From 43-108 sp001915545 (GTDB taxonomy: Bacteria > Bacteroidota > Bacteroidia > Bacteroidales > Bacteroidaceae): a stretch of DNA of 44,672 bases. The stretch lies in NCBI GenBank assembly GCA_902491215.1, contig CABUGV010000029.1, positions 1-44,672 of the forward strand, in the 5' to 3' direction. A model generated the notes under the pieces. That model made no database searches, was not told the origin of the DNA, and was given only the letters and a program-made list of their open reading frames with translations. The translations under genes were made by a program, and so were the position numbers. The number at the start of each line of letters is the position of its first letter. Position 1 is the first letter of the stretch. This document shows, one piece after another, positions 24,769 to 32,482 of this stretch.

Positions 24769-24819
24769 AAGTCTTTTATTTTTTAATGTTAGTACTTTTT
24801 TTGTTATTCATTATTTGTT

Positions 24820-24834
24820 TATCGTTTTTCGATA
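24820..24834. promoter_or_regulatory. Palindrome TATCGTTTTTCGATA, copy 1 (start-site side)
   Basis: Inverted repeat TATCG-N5-CGATA, identical in all 15 bases to the copy at 24886-24900. It lies just downstream of the -7 element and would overlap the transcription start of the DUF3836 gene. Confidence 0.7.
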
Positions 24835-24836
24835 TG

Positions 24837-24867
24837 CAAATGTATATTGTTTTCTGACAATAACAAA
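24837..24867 (-). promoter_or_regulatory. Consensus Bacteroidetes promoter of the DUF3836 gene
   Basis: On the minus strand TTTG (24867-24864), exactly 19 bases, then TACATTTG (24844-24837): the full TTTG-N19-TAnnTTTG consensus of the Bacteroidetes housekeeping sigma factor. It precedes the start codon at 24768 by about 70 bases. It is the best promoter match I found in the window. Confidence 0.8.
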
Positions 24868-24880
24868 ATATTTTCAATAA

Positions 24881-24905
24881 AAATTTATCGTTTTTCGATA
24901 AATTT
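24881..24905. promoter_or_regulatory. Palindrome TATCGTTTTTCGATA, copy 2 (upstream side)
   Basis: The 15-base motif at 24886-24900 is extended here to 10-bp arms (AAATTTATCG / CGATAAATTT). It lies directly upstream of the -33 element. Centre-to-centre distance to copy 1 is 66 bp, about six helical turns. Confidence 0.7.
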
Positions 24906-24922
24906 TTATTCTTAAATATAAA

Positions 24923-24966
24923 ATAGGCCTATACGAAGGCAGTACACATTATTATAAAAGACCTAT
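24923..24966 (-). terminator. Weak terminator after the TrmH-family gene
   Basis: ATAGGCCT (24923-24930) pairs with AGACCTAT (24959-24966) with one G-T wobble; the minus strand continues ATTTTAT. It lies 12 bases past the stop codon at 24978. Confidence 0.5.
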
Positions 24967-24977
24967 GACAGCTTTTT

Positions 24978-25514
24978 TTACTTTGAAATCTCAAGCATTT
25001 TGGCAAATTCCCATATCACGATTCCTGCTGTAGTGGAAACATTGAGCGAATGTTTTGTACCGAACTGAGGAATTTCTATACATCCATCGCTCATGTCGAC
25101 AACTTCCTGTTTGACTCCCTTAACTTCGTTGCCCATTACGATGGCATACTTCTTTCCTTCTTCCAGCTGAAGATCCTGGAGCATGGTGCTGTGTTCAACC
25201 TGCTCGACGGAATAGACAGTATAACCCATTTCGTGGAGTTCAGAAACGGCATCGCGCGTATCTTTGAAATATTTCCAGTCGACCGTATCCTCTGCTCCAA
25301 GAGCAGTCTTGTGGATTTCCGGATGAGGAGGAACAGCAGATATACCGCACAGATATATTGATTCTACCCTGAAAGCGTCGGAAGTGCGGAAAACAGAACC
25401 TACATTATACATGCTGCGGATATCATCCATCACTACTACAAGAGGAAGCTTATCGCTTTTCTTGAACTCTTCAACGGTAATTCTGTTGAGTTCAGTTATC
25501 TTAAGTTTTCTCAT
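24978..25514 (-). CDS. TrmH-family (SpoU) RNA 2'-O-methyltransferase
   Basis: 178 residues of the SPOUT class. The three knot motifs are present: NVGSVFRTSDAF (37-48), IVMGNEVKGV, and IPQFGTKHSLNVSTTAGI near the C-terminus, which bind S-adenosylmethionine. Target, tRNA or rRNA ribose, cannot be assigned. The frame extends to 25571, but MRKLKITELNRITVEEF at 25514 is the better start. It is the last left-arm gene before the origin-like region, and a DnaA-like box (25540) lies just upstream of it. Confidence 0.88.
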   Translation of the reverse strand: MRKLKITELNRITVEEFKKSDKLPLVVVMDDIRSMYNVGSVFRTSDAFRVESIYLCGISAVPPHPEIHKTALGAEDTVDWKYFKDTRDAVSELHEMGYTVYSVEQVEHSTMLQDLQLEEGKKYAIVMGNEVKGVKQEVVDMSDGCIEIPQFGTKHSLNVSTTAGIVIWEFAKMLEISK

Positions 25515-25610
25515 TTTACGGCTATTTTGTTTATAACATTGTTGATAAGTATGTTTAAAACCGCTTTTCACACAAAAAAATGATGAAAAGCATATCAGTA
25601 ATGCAAAATT

Positions 25611-26052
25611 ACAGAGTTATAAACAAATTGCTGATAAAATCTGTTGAAAACTTGTTGATAGCCCGTTAAGAGCCTGTAGAAAGAAAATGAAAAATAAATG
25701 TTGTCTGTTAACTTCAAAAATCATATATACCACATATTCCGAACGAGCAAAGAAAAGTTGTTTTTTAGTATCAATAAATTTTCTACACCTTAAAAACCGG
25801 TTTTAAACATGTCAACAGGAAGAAAAATATAAACATAATGAATTATCAACACAATGTTAAGAACTTTAACTTGGCATTGTGTCTCAATAATTTACGAAGA
25901 AAACGGCTGTTGATAACGCTGTGAAAGCGAAATACCTAATGTTCAAAAACTAATATGCAAATATGACACGGATTTTTTATCTACACTTTCAACAGCCTAT
26001 TATTATTAACATAGAATTTAAAAACTGAAAATAGGATATATTAATTATTATA
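25611..26052. repeat. Origin-region direct repeat, copy 1
   Basis: About 440 bp, over 90 percent identical by eye to 26468-26910, with an offset of exactly 857 bp through most of its length. Contains TTATCAACA (25843), TGTTGATAA (25908), TTATCTACA (25977), the palindrome AAAACCGGTTTT (25793-25804) and GTTAA-N5-TTAAC-type symmetry at 25856-25870. Confidence 0.85.
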
Positions 26053-26148
26053 GTTCTGTTGATGGTGGTGGTGAATAGCCAACATTTATGTTGATATAGG
26101 ATTTTCAGCTTTAATATGGCATAGAACTTACTATAAGCCTTCAGGTAT

Positions 26149-26176
26149 GCAAATATACATCTTAGCGTATATTTGC
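26149..26176. repeat. Perfect inverted repeat between the two origin repeats
   Basis: GCAAATATAC (26149-26158) and GTATATTTGC (26167-26176), 10-bp arms with an 8-base loop. It sits in the ~415-bp unique segment between the two direct repeats. No T-run follows on either strand, so a terminator is unlikely. Confidence 0.6.
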
Positions 26177-26467
26177 CCGTATAGCTCAAAATAATGGCCT
26201 CTAGCGTGATGAAAACATTATAATGCTGTCCATATAAGCTCTTGAAACCAATTTCAGCTATATGTAAGACTCTTGATAAGCTTTCATAGAATGTATTTTC
26301 AGCATTCTGACCGGCAATAGCATTATAATGGCATATACATACGAACAGAATTCACAGCATTTTTTGTCAACAACATTCATTACTGTGTTGAATACTGGGA
26401 TTATTGACAGAGGAAATATGCGAATATATAAGATGACTGATGAAAACTATAACCATGGTACAGAACA

Positions 26468-26910
26468 TGCAGTTATAAACAGTTTTATAATAAAATCTGT
26501 TGAAAAGCCTGTTGATTACCTGTGGAAAGTGCGTAGAAAGAAAATAAAAAGTAAATATTGACTGTTAACTCCAAAAATCATATATACCACATATTCCGAA
26601 TGGACAAAGAAAAGTTGTTTTTTAGTATCAATAATTTTTCTACACCTTAAAAACCGGTTTTAAACATGTCAACAAGAAGAAAAATGTAAACATAATGAAT
26701 TATCAACATAATGTTAAGAACTTTAACTTGGCATTGTATATCAATAATTTATGAAGAAAACGGCTGTTGATAACACTGTGAAAGCGAAATATCTAATGTT
26801 CAAAAACTAATATGCAAATATGGCACGGATTTTTTATCTACACTTTCAACAGCCTATTATTATTAACATAGAATTTAAAAACTAAAAATAGGATATAATA
26901 ATTATTATAG
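26468..26910. repeat. Origin-region direct repeat, copy 2
   Basis: Second copy of the 440-bp repeat, with TTATCAACA (26700), TGTTGATAA (26765), TTATCTACA (26834) and AAAACCGGTTTT (26650-26661). All three box positions keep the 857-bp offset, and the boxes are unchanged while flanking bases differ at scattered sites, which suggests they are under selection. Confidence 0.85.
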
Positions 26911-27115
26911 GTTTGAGGTTGTGCAGAATGGTTGATGATATCAATATAGTGCTTGGATATATGAGCATGTTTGATTCTATTCCTATATATATAATGTGAA
27001 GATAACTCAAAAGTGATTGATCAAACGGTTTTTTAGGGAAAAAAGAGTTATTTTCGCAAAGCATATTGAGGTCTGCCTTCATGGCAGATCAAACAAACTA
27101 AATAGAAAGCATATA

Positions 27116-28150
27116 ATGACAGACGACTTTGATATACGTGAAGAGCAGAATTTGTCTCCTAAGGAAAAGGAGTTTGAAAATGCTCTGCGCCCTCTTCGAT
27201 TTGAAGATTTCAACGGACAGAATAAGGTGGTTGAAAATCTTCGGATATTTGTAGAAGCCGCTAAATACCGCGGTGAACCGCTCGACCATACTCTTCTGCA
27301 CGGTCCTCCAGGACTTGGAAAAACAACTCTTTCTAACATTATAGCCAATGAACTTGGTGTAGGTTTTAAGGTTACTTCTGGACCTGTTCTCGACAAACCT
27401 GGCGACCTTGCCGGAATACTTACTTCGCTTCAGGAAAACGATGTGTTGTTCATAGATGAGATACATCGTCTGTCGCCTGTTGTGGAAGAATATCTTTATT
27501 CGGCAATGGAGGATTACCGTATAGACATCATGATAGACAAGGGGCCGTCTGCACGAAGCATACAGATAGATTTGAATCCTTTCACACTGGTCGGCGCCAC
27601 AACCCGAAGCGGTCTTCTCACAGCTCCTTTGAGAGCCAGATTCGGTATAAATCTTCATTTGGAATACTACGATGCAGAGATTCTGACGAAAATCATAATG
27701 CGCTCGGCAAAACTTCTGAACGTGCCATGCGACTTCGATGCTGCAGGCGAGATTGCCGGCAGAAGCCGAGGCACGCCACGTATTGCCAATGCTCTCCTGC
27801 GCCGTGTGAGAGATTTTGCTCAGGTCAAGGGCAACGGCAGAATAAATATGGAGATTGCTCATATTGCTCTTGAGGCACTGAACATCGACAAGTTCGGACT
27901 CGACGAGATAGACAATAAGATACTCACAACAATCATCGATAAATTCAAAGGCGGTCCTGTAGGTATAAACACGATTGCAACTGCCATCGGTGAAGACGGA
28001 GGTACAGTAGAAGAAGTTTACGAACCTTTCCTCATAAAGGAAGGTTTCATCAAACGTACACCAAGAGGACGTGAGGTGACAGAATTGGCCTATAAGCATC
28101 TGGGACGCCTGCGTACGCCTGACGGAATGCAGAGGAGTCTGTTCGACTGA
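27116..28150 (+). CDS. ruvB: Holliday junction branch migration ATPase RuvB
   Basis: 344 residues. Hexameric AAA+ motor that drives branch migration with RuvA during recombination repair. Walker A GPPGLGKTT (63-71), Walker B DEIH (114-117), sensor 1 GATTR (160-164), the arginine-finger region PLRARFG (171-177), and a C-terminal winged helix ending HLGRLRTPDGMQRSLFD. The frame opens at 27017, but MTDDFDIREE at 27116 is the family start. A small hairpin TCTGCC/GGCAGA lies in the leader (27072-27088). First gene to the right of the putative origin. Confidence 0.97.
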   Translation: MTDDFDIREEQNLSPKEKEFENALRPLRFEDFNGQNKVVENLRIFVEAAKYRGEPLDHTLLHGPPGLGKTTLSNIIANELGVGFKVTSGPVLDKPGDLAGILTSLQENDVLFIDEIHRLSPVVEEYLYSAMEDYRIDIMIDKGPSARSIQIDLNPFTLVGATTRSGLLTAPLRARFGINLHLEYYDAEILTKIIMRSAKLLNVPCDFDAAGEIAGRSRGTPRIANALLRRVRDFAQVKGNGRINMEIAHIALEALNIDKFGLDEIDNKILTTIIDKFKGGPVGINTIATAIGEDGGTVEEVYEPFLIKEGFIKRTPRGREVTELAYKHLGRLRTPDGMQRSLFD

Positions 28151-28190
28151 TAGAAATATTTTAAAAAATCCATTTATACTTTTAGTTTTT

Positions 28191-28778
28191 ATGGTTCAAC
28201 TGGTTTTTGCTACAAACAACAAGCATAAGCTTGAAGAGGTAAGAGAGATTCTTAAAGACAAATTCGAGATATTGAGTCTGGCAGATATTGGATGCGATGC
28301 AGATATTCCAGAAACGGCAGACACTTTCAAGGGCAATGCTCTGCAGAAAGCTCAGTATATAAAGGAACACTACAATATGGATTGTTTTGCCGACGATTCC
28401 GGACTGGAATGCGATGCTCTTAACGGCGAGCCAGGTGTGTTTTCTGCAAGATATGCCGGTGGTCAAGGACACGACTCTGAGGCCAACATGGACAAGCTTC
28501 TGAAAAATCTTGAAGAAAAATCTGATAGGAATGCACAATTTCACACTGTTGTTGCGTTGATATATAATGGTGAGACACATTTCTTTGAAGGCATAGTAAG
28601 AGGACACATCACGAAGGAGCGTCGCGGAGAAGGCGGTTTCGGCTATGACCCAATATTTGTGCCTGAGGGATATGACATGACATATTCCGAGATGGGAAGT
28701 GAGGCCAAGAATGCCATGAGCCACAGAGCACTGGCTGTAAAGAAGCTGGCCGAGTTTCTTACCGGAAATCAGCAGTAA
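28191..28778 (+). CDS. rdgB: Non-canonical purine NTP pyrophosphatase
   Basis: 195 residues, Ham1/RdgB family. Hydrolyses dITP, XTP and similar nucleotides to monophosphates, keeping them out of DNA. Conserved blocks: FATNNKHKLEEV (6-17), FADDSGLECDAL (66-77) with the metal-binding aspartates, GGFGYDPIF and SHRALAVKK. Length is normal for the family. It lies 40 bases after ruvB in the same direction and is probably cotranscribed. Confidence 0.95.
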   Translation: MVQLVFATNNKHKLEEVREILKDKFEILSLADIGCDADIPETADTFKGNALQKAQYIKEHYNMDCFADDSGLECDALNGEPGVFSARYAGGQGHDSEANMDKLLKNLEEKSDRNAQFHTVVALIYNGETHFFEGIVRGHITKERRGEGGFGYDPIFVPEGYDMTYSEMGSEAKNAMSHRALAVKKLAEFLTGNQQ

Positions 28779-28807
28779 CAGTATCAATTCAAATAATTGT
28801 CTTTTTT

Positions 28808-31123
28808 ATGGTATATAATGTCAGACGTCTAATATTGTTTTTCCTGATGTCGTTCGTATTGGTACAGGCGTATCCGCAGAACAACAGATGGACCATTTAT
28901 GCGGCATATCACGATGCTTCAAAATGCGTGTCGGTAGGAAGCAAGATATATGTTTTGAGCGACGGCGGACTGTATTCATACGATTATGAAGATATGGATG
29001 TGGTGACGTACGACAAGAGCGGTGTGCTTAGCGACAACGGCATATTCGACATTTCGTATTGTTCAGAAGAAAAAACTCTTGTCATAGTCTACAACAACGG
29101 CAACATTGATCTTCTTTACGATGACGGCAGTGTGTACAACATGACCGATTTCAAGAACAAGACGGCTGGCGACAAGACCATAAATGATATCTACGTCAAC
29201 GGCAAGAATATGTATATGTCGACCAACTATGGTCTGCTTATAGTAGATATTGCCGAACGTATTTTTTCTAAGACATATACCCTCGATTACGGAATAAACA
29301 GTGTTGCAGTGGATGGCAATTTCATCTATGCCGCTACTGACAATGGAGTATATAAGGGAAATACAGCAGACAATCTGCAGGACAAGTCGAAATGGAGCGT
29401 CATAACCAAGAATGCCATCGATGAATTTATTGATTTCAATGGAAAACTGTATAGTCTCACCTCGTCAGGCGTATTCTCTATAGATAAGAGTACGTTTGCC
29501 ATGACAAATATTTCAAAGTTTTCTGCAAAGTATTGGAGCATCTGCAACGATATGCTTTTGCTTTCCGATGCCAGCAGCTTGTATTCTGTAGGCACAGACG
29601 GTAAGATGACCCTTCTTGACGGTAAAGGCATCAGAACTGCCGATTATGCAGGAAATACATATTGGTGTGCATGCGGTACAGACGGACTTAAGGGTATGAG
29701 TCTGAAGGACGGTAAATTTACGGAAAACGTTTCTTCTGTTATTCCTGACAGTCCTATGAGAAATTACAGTTATTTCCTCAGAATGACGCCAGAAAACAGA
29801 TTGCTTGTGGCAGGAGGTTCATTCAATTACAACGGGCAGTCTTTTCCTGGTACATTGATGAAGTACGAAAACCAGAGCTGGACTTGCTTTGATGAAGAGA
29901 CACCTATAGCAACTGTTGGAAAAAGTCTCTATGTAAACGTAACAGATATCGCTCAGGATCCTAACGACAGCGAACATCATTTTGCAGGTTCTGCTTCGGA
30001 TGGAATATTTGAGTTCAAGGATTACAAGATGGTAAATCATTATGATTACCGCAACAGTCCTCTACAATCGATTCTTCCTAGTAGTTCTCGTCCTAATGCT
30101 TATGTTTGGATTACTGGTCTGGAATACGATAAAGACGGCAATCTTTGGATGCTCAACAATCAGACAGATACAATTGTGCGTATTCTGAAAAACGATGGTA
30201 AATGGGCTACACTGTATTATTCTGAAATAAAGGATATTCCTACGTTGGATCAGGTTTTGTTCGACAACAGAGGTTGGGCATGGATAAATTGCAGGCGAAC
30301 TACAAATAACCCTGTAAACTATGCTGGAGTTTTCTGTGTAGACACGAAAGGAACACTGGAAAATACTGCCGACGATTCACGTAAATTCATAACCCGTTTC
30401 AGCAATCAGGATGGTGTTGCTTACAGTCCGGACCTTTTCAACTGTATAGCTGAAGATCTTGACGGAAATATATGGTTTGGTACTGACAAGGGACCATTCG
30501 TCACATACAGTCCTGAAGATGTCTTCGACAACGGCTTTTATTTTACTCAGGTGAAGATTCCTAGAAACGACGGTACTAACCTTGCCGACTACCTTCTCAG
30601 CGATGTAAACATCACTTGCATAACTATTGATGGAGGCAACAGAAAATGGATGGGAACGAGTGGCAACGGCGTTTATCTGTTGAGCAGTGACGGTATTGAA
30701 ATGATAGAACATTTCACAACTGAAAACAGTCCTCTCATATCCGACAACATAGAATCAATAGCTATTGACGGTTCAACAGGCGAAGTGTTCTTCGGTACGG
30801 ATGCAGGTTTGGTTTCTTACCTTGGAACGGCCACAGATCCTGCCGGTTCGCTTTCAGATGACAATATAAAGGTTTACCCTAATCCTGTACGTCCTGAATA
30901 CACCGGACGCATATATATAACAGGTCTTATGCGCGATACAGATGTGAAGATTGTGAGTGCTTCCGGATACCTTGTCAACAGTGGTACTTCAGTCGGAGGT
31001 GAATACACTTGGGACGGAAAGAACAAGGGTGGAAAACGAGTTGCATCGGGCGTTTACTACGTCTTGGCAGCTGATGCTGAAGGAAACAGCGGAACTGTAG
31101 CTAAAATATTGGTTATAAGATAA
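28808..31123 (+). CDS. porZ: PorZ-like type IX secretion system beta-propeller protein
   Basis: 771 residues, close to the 776 of P. gingivalis PorZ. Signal peptide (LFFLMSFVLVQAYPQ), then two propellers made of repeats such as VYVLSDGGLYSYD-like and DLDGNIWFGTDKGPF blades, and a C-terminal sorting-type domain (IKVYPNPVRPEYTGRIYI ... GVYYVLAAD). PorZ is a surface component of the attachment complex that joins secreted cargo to lipopolysaccharide. The gene shows that this organism probably has a type IX secretion system. Starts 29 bases after rdgB. A two-component-type propeller fragment is an alternative, but no kinase follows. Confidence 0.83.
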   Translation: MVYNVRRLILFFLMSFVLVQAYPQNNRWTIYAAYHDASKCVSVGSKIYVLSDGGLYSYDYEDMDVVTYDKSGVLSDNGIFDISYCSEEKTLVIVYNNGNIDLLYDDGSVYNMTDFKNKTAGDKTINDIYVNGKNMYMSTNYGLLIVDIAERIFSKTYTLDYGINSVAVDGNFIYAATDNGVYKGNTADNLQDKSKWSVITKNAIDEFIDFNGKLYSLTSSGVFSIDKSTFAMTNISKFSAKYWSICNDMLLLSDASSLYSVGTDGKMTLLDGKGIRTADYAGNTYWCACGTDGLKGMSLKDGKFTENVSSVIPDSPMRNYSYFLRMTPENRLLVAGGSFNYNGQSFPGTLMKYENQSWTCFDEETPIATVGKSLYVNVTDIAQDPNDSEHHFAGSASDGIFEFKDYKMVNHYDYRNSPLQSILPSSSRPNAYVWITGLEYDKDGNLWMLNNQTDTIVRILKNDGKWATLYYSEIKDIPTLDQVLFDNRGWAWINCRRTTNNPVNYAGVFCVDTKGTLENTADDSRKFITRFSNQDGVAYSPDLFNCIAEDLDGNIWFGTDKGPFVTYSPEDVFDNGFYFTQVKIPRNDGTNLADYLLSDVNITCITIDGGNRKWMGTSGNGVYLLSSDGIEMIEHFTTENSPLISDNIESIAIDGSTGEVFFGTDAGLVSYLGTATDPAGSLSDDNIKVYPNPVRPEYTGRIYITGLMRDTDVKIVSASGYLVNSGTSVGGEYTWDGKNKGGKRVASGVYYVLAADAEGNSGTVAKILVIR

Positions 31124-31161
31124 ATAGGTATTTATAATACTATACTTCTCACTTTATACGC

Positions 31162-31212
31162 AATATGGCATTATCTGGTATGTTTTACTACCATAATGCC
31201 ATATTTTTTTTG
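31162..31212 (+). terminator. Rho-independent terminator after porZ
   Basis: TATGGCATTAT-GGTA (with a two-base bulge) pairs with TACCATAATGCCATA, followed by a run of eight or more T. It lies about 40 bases past the porZ stop codon. Confidence 0.85.
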
Positions 31213-31287
31213 TTATATATTGTAATAAATACAGTGTTATAATTTATAATATTACATTTTGTTTAATCATATACCATAAGAATGGTA

Positions 31288-31318
31288 TTTCTAGTTTGTA
31301 AATTCTGCTTTATATTTG
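31288..31318 (+). promoter_or_regulatory. Probable cysK promoter
   Basis: TTTC (31288-31291; consensus TTTG) then 19 bases then TATATTTG (31311-31318), fitting TAnnTTTG. The cysK start is 32 bases further on. Confidence 0.6.
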
Positions 31319-31350
31319 TACTCAAGTAACAAACTTAAAAAATTCTGCTT

Positions 31351-32298
31351 ATGGCAAAGATTTTTTCAAGCCTTACCGAACTGATAGGCAATACACCGCT
31401 GATGTATCTTAACAATATTGCGGCCAACCATGGAGTACAGGCTAATCTGATAGCAAAAATTGAGTTTTTCAATCATGGAGGAAGCGTGAAGGACCGTGTG
31501 GCACTGTCGATGATTGAGGATGCCGAGAAGAGCGGAAAGCTCAAACCGGGCGCTGTAATCATCGAGCCGACAAGCGGCAATACAGGTGTTGGTTTGGCTT
31601 GGATTGCTTCTGTAAAGGGCTACAAAACAATTCTGACAATGCCTGAAACAATGAGCGTAGAGCGTCAGAATCTGCTCAAGGCAATGGGTGCACAGCTGGT
31701 TTTGACACCTGGCAGTGAGGGTATGTCTGGAGCCATAAAAAAGGCAAAAGAACTAAGAGACAGCATACCTGGTTCTGTGATTCTTCAGCAGTTTGAGAAC
31801 CCTGCCAATCCTTTGGCTCACGTACACACTACAGCCGAGGAAATATGGAAAGATACAGACGGCAAAGTTGATGTTTTCATTGCCGGTGTAGGAACAGGAG
31901 GTACACTCTCTGGTGTAGGACGCGGTTTAAAGGCCCATAGAAGCGATATAGAGATAGTTGCAATGGAACCTGATAGTTCGGCCGTTCTGTCAGGAGACAA
32001 GCCTGGAATGCACAAAATTCAAGGTATAGGAGCCGGATTCGTTCCTGCTACATACGATGCAGAAGTTGTAGACCGTGTAATGCGTGTCACTGACGACGAT
32101 GCCATACGTATGGGACGTGAATTGTCGCTTAAGGAGGGATTGCTCGTTGGAATTTCCTCTGGTGCAGCTGTACATGCCGCTGTAACTTTGGGGCGTATGC
32201 CGGAATATAAGGATAAGAATATAGTAGTCCTTTTGCCGGATACAGGCGAGCGCTATTTGTCTACTGTCCTCTATGCGTTTGATGAATATCCGCTTTGA
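31351..32298 (+). CDS. cysK: Cysteine synthase A (O-acetylserine sulfhydrylase)
   Basis: 315-residue PLP enzyme that makes cysteine from O-acetylserine and sulfide. The PLP lysine is in NHGGSVKDR (Lys47), TSGNTG (74-79) binds the substrate carboxylate, and GVGTGGTLSGVG holds the cofactor phosphate. Normal family length. Flanked by its own promoter and a downstream hairpin, so it is probably transcribed alone, upstream of metY, which also uses sulfide. Confidence 0.95.
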   Translation: MAKIFSSLTELIGNTPLMYLNNIAANHGVQANLIAKIEFFNHGGSVKDRVALSMIEDAEKSGKLKPGAVIIEPTSGNTGVGLAWIASVKGYKTILTMPETMSVERQNLLKAMGAQLVLTPGSEGMSGAIKKAKELRDSIPGSVILQQFENPANPLAHVHTTAEEIWKDTDGKVDVFIAGVGTGGTLSGVGRGLKAHRSDIEIVAMEPDSSAVLSGDKPGMHKIQGIGAGFVPATYDAEVVDRVMRVTDDDAIRMGRELSLKEGLLVGISSGAAVHAAVTLGRMPEYKDKNIVVLLPDTGERYLSTVLYAFDEYPL

Positions 32299-32328
32299 TT
32301 CAGATTTTGACATTTATAATTTTGCATG

Positions 32329-32375
32329 AATCTGCTTTAGGGTGGCATAAATCTGTCTTAACTCTAAAGCAGATT
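32329..32375 (+). terminator. Hairpin after cysK
   Basis: AATCTGCTTTAG (32329-32340) and CTAAAGCAGATT (32364-32375) form a perfect 12-bp stem with a 23-base loop. Only TTG follows, not a T-run, so termination may be weak. The 30 bases after cysK and 100 before metY show no riboswitch that I recognise. Confidence 0.55.
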
Positions 32376-32482
32376 TGTTCGAAGATAAAAGTCCATCCGT
32401 GCTAATAAACTATGCTGATACAGTTAACATTTTATACTTCCATTATTAGCTCTGTCAACAAACATTCTTAATACGAATATTA

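Larger units (their letters stand above)
25515..27115. other. Putative chromosomal replication origin (oriC)
   Basis: A 1.6-kb AT-rich stretch without a credible gene. It contains seven DnaA-box-like 9-mers one mismatch from TTATCCACA: TGTTGATAA at 25540, 25908 and 26765, TTATCAACA at 25843 and 26700, TTATCTACA at 25977 and 26834, plus several looser ones (for example TGTTGATAG at 25653). Six of the seven lie in two direct repeats 857 bp apart. Genes run leftward on its left side and mostly rightward on its right side, the usual layout around an origin. ruvB is next; mnmG (gidA), often near origins, is 9 kb away. dnaA itself is not in the window, which is common in Bacteroidetes. Confidence 0.7.

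Noticed and set aside
26328..26561. 77-residue frame inside the origin-like region
   Set aside because: It runs into the second direct repeat, has no ribosome-binding context and no recognisable domain.
27098..28099. 333-residue open frame on the minus strand
   Set aside because: Antisense to ruvB with all RuvB motifs on the other strand.
32376..32482. SAM riboswitch ahead of metY
   Set aside because: None of the SAM aptamer landmarks I know can be found; only the cysK hairpin is seen.
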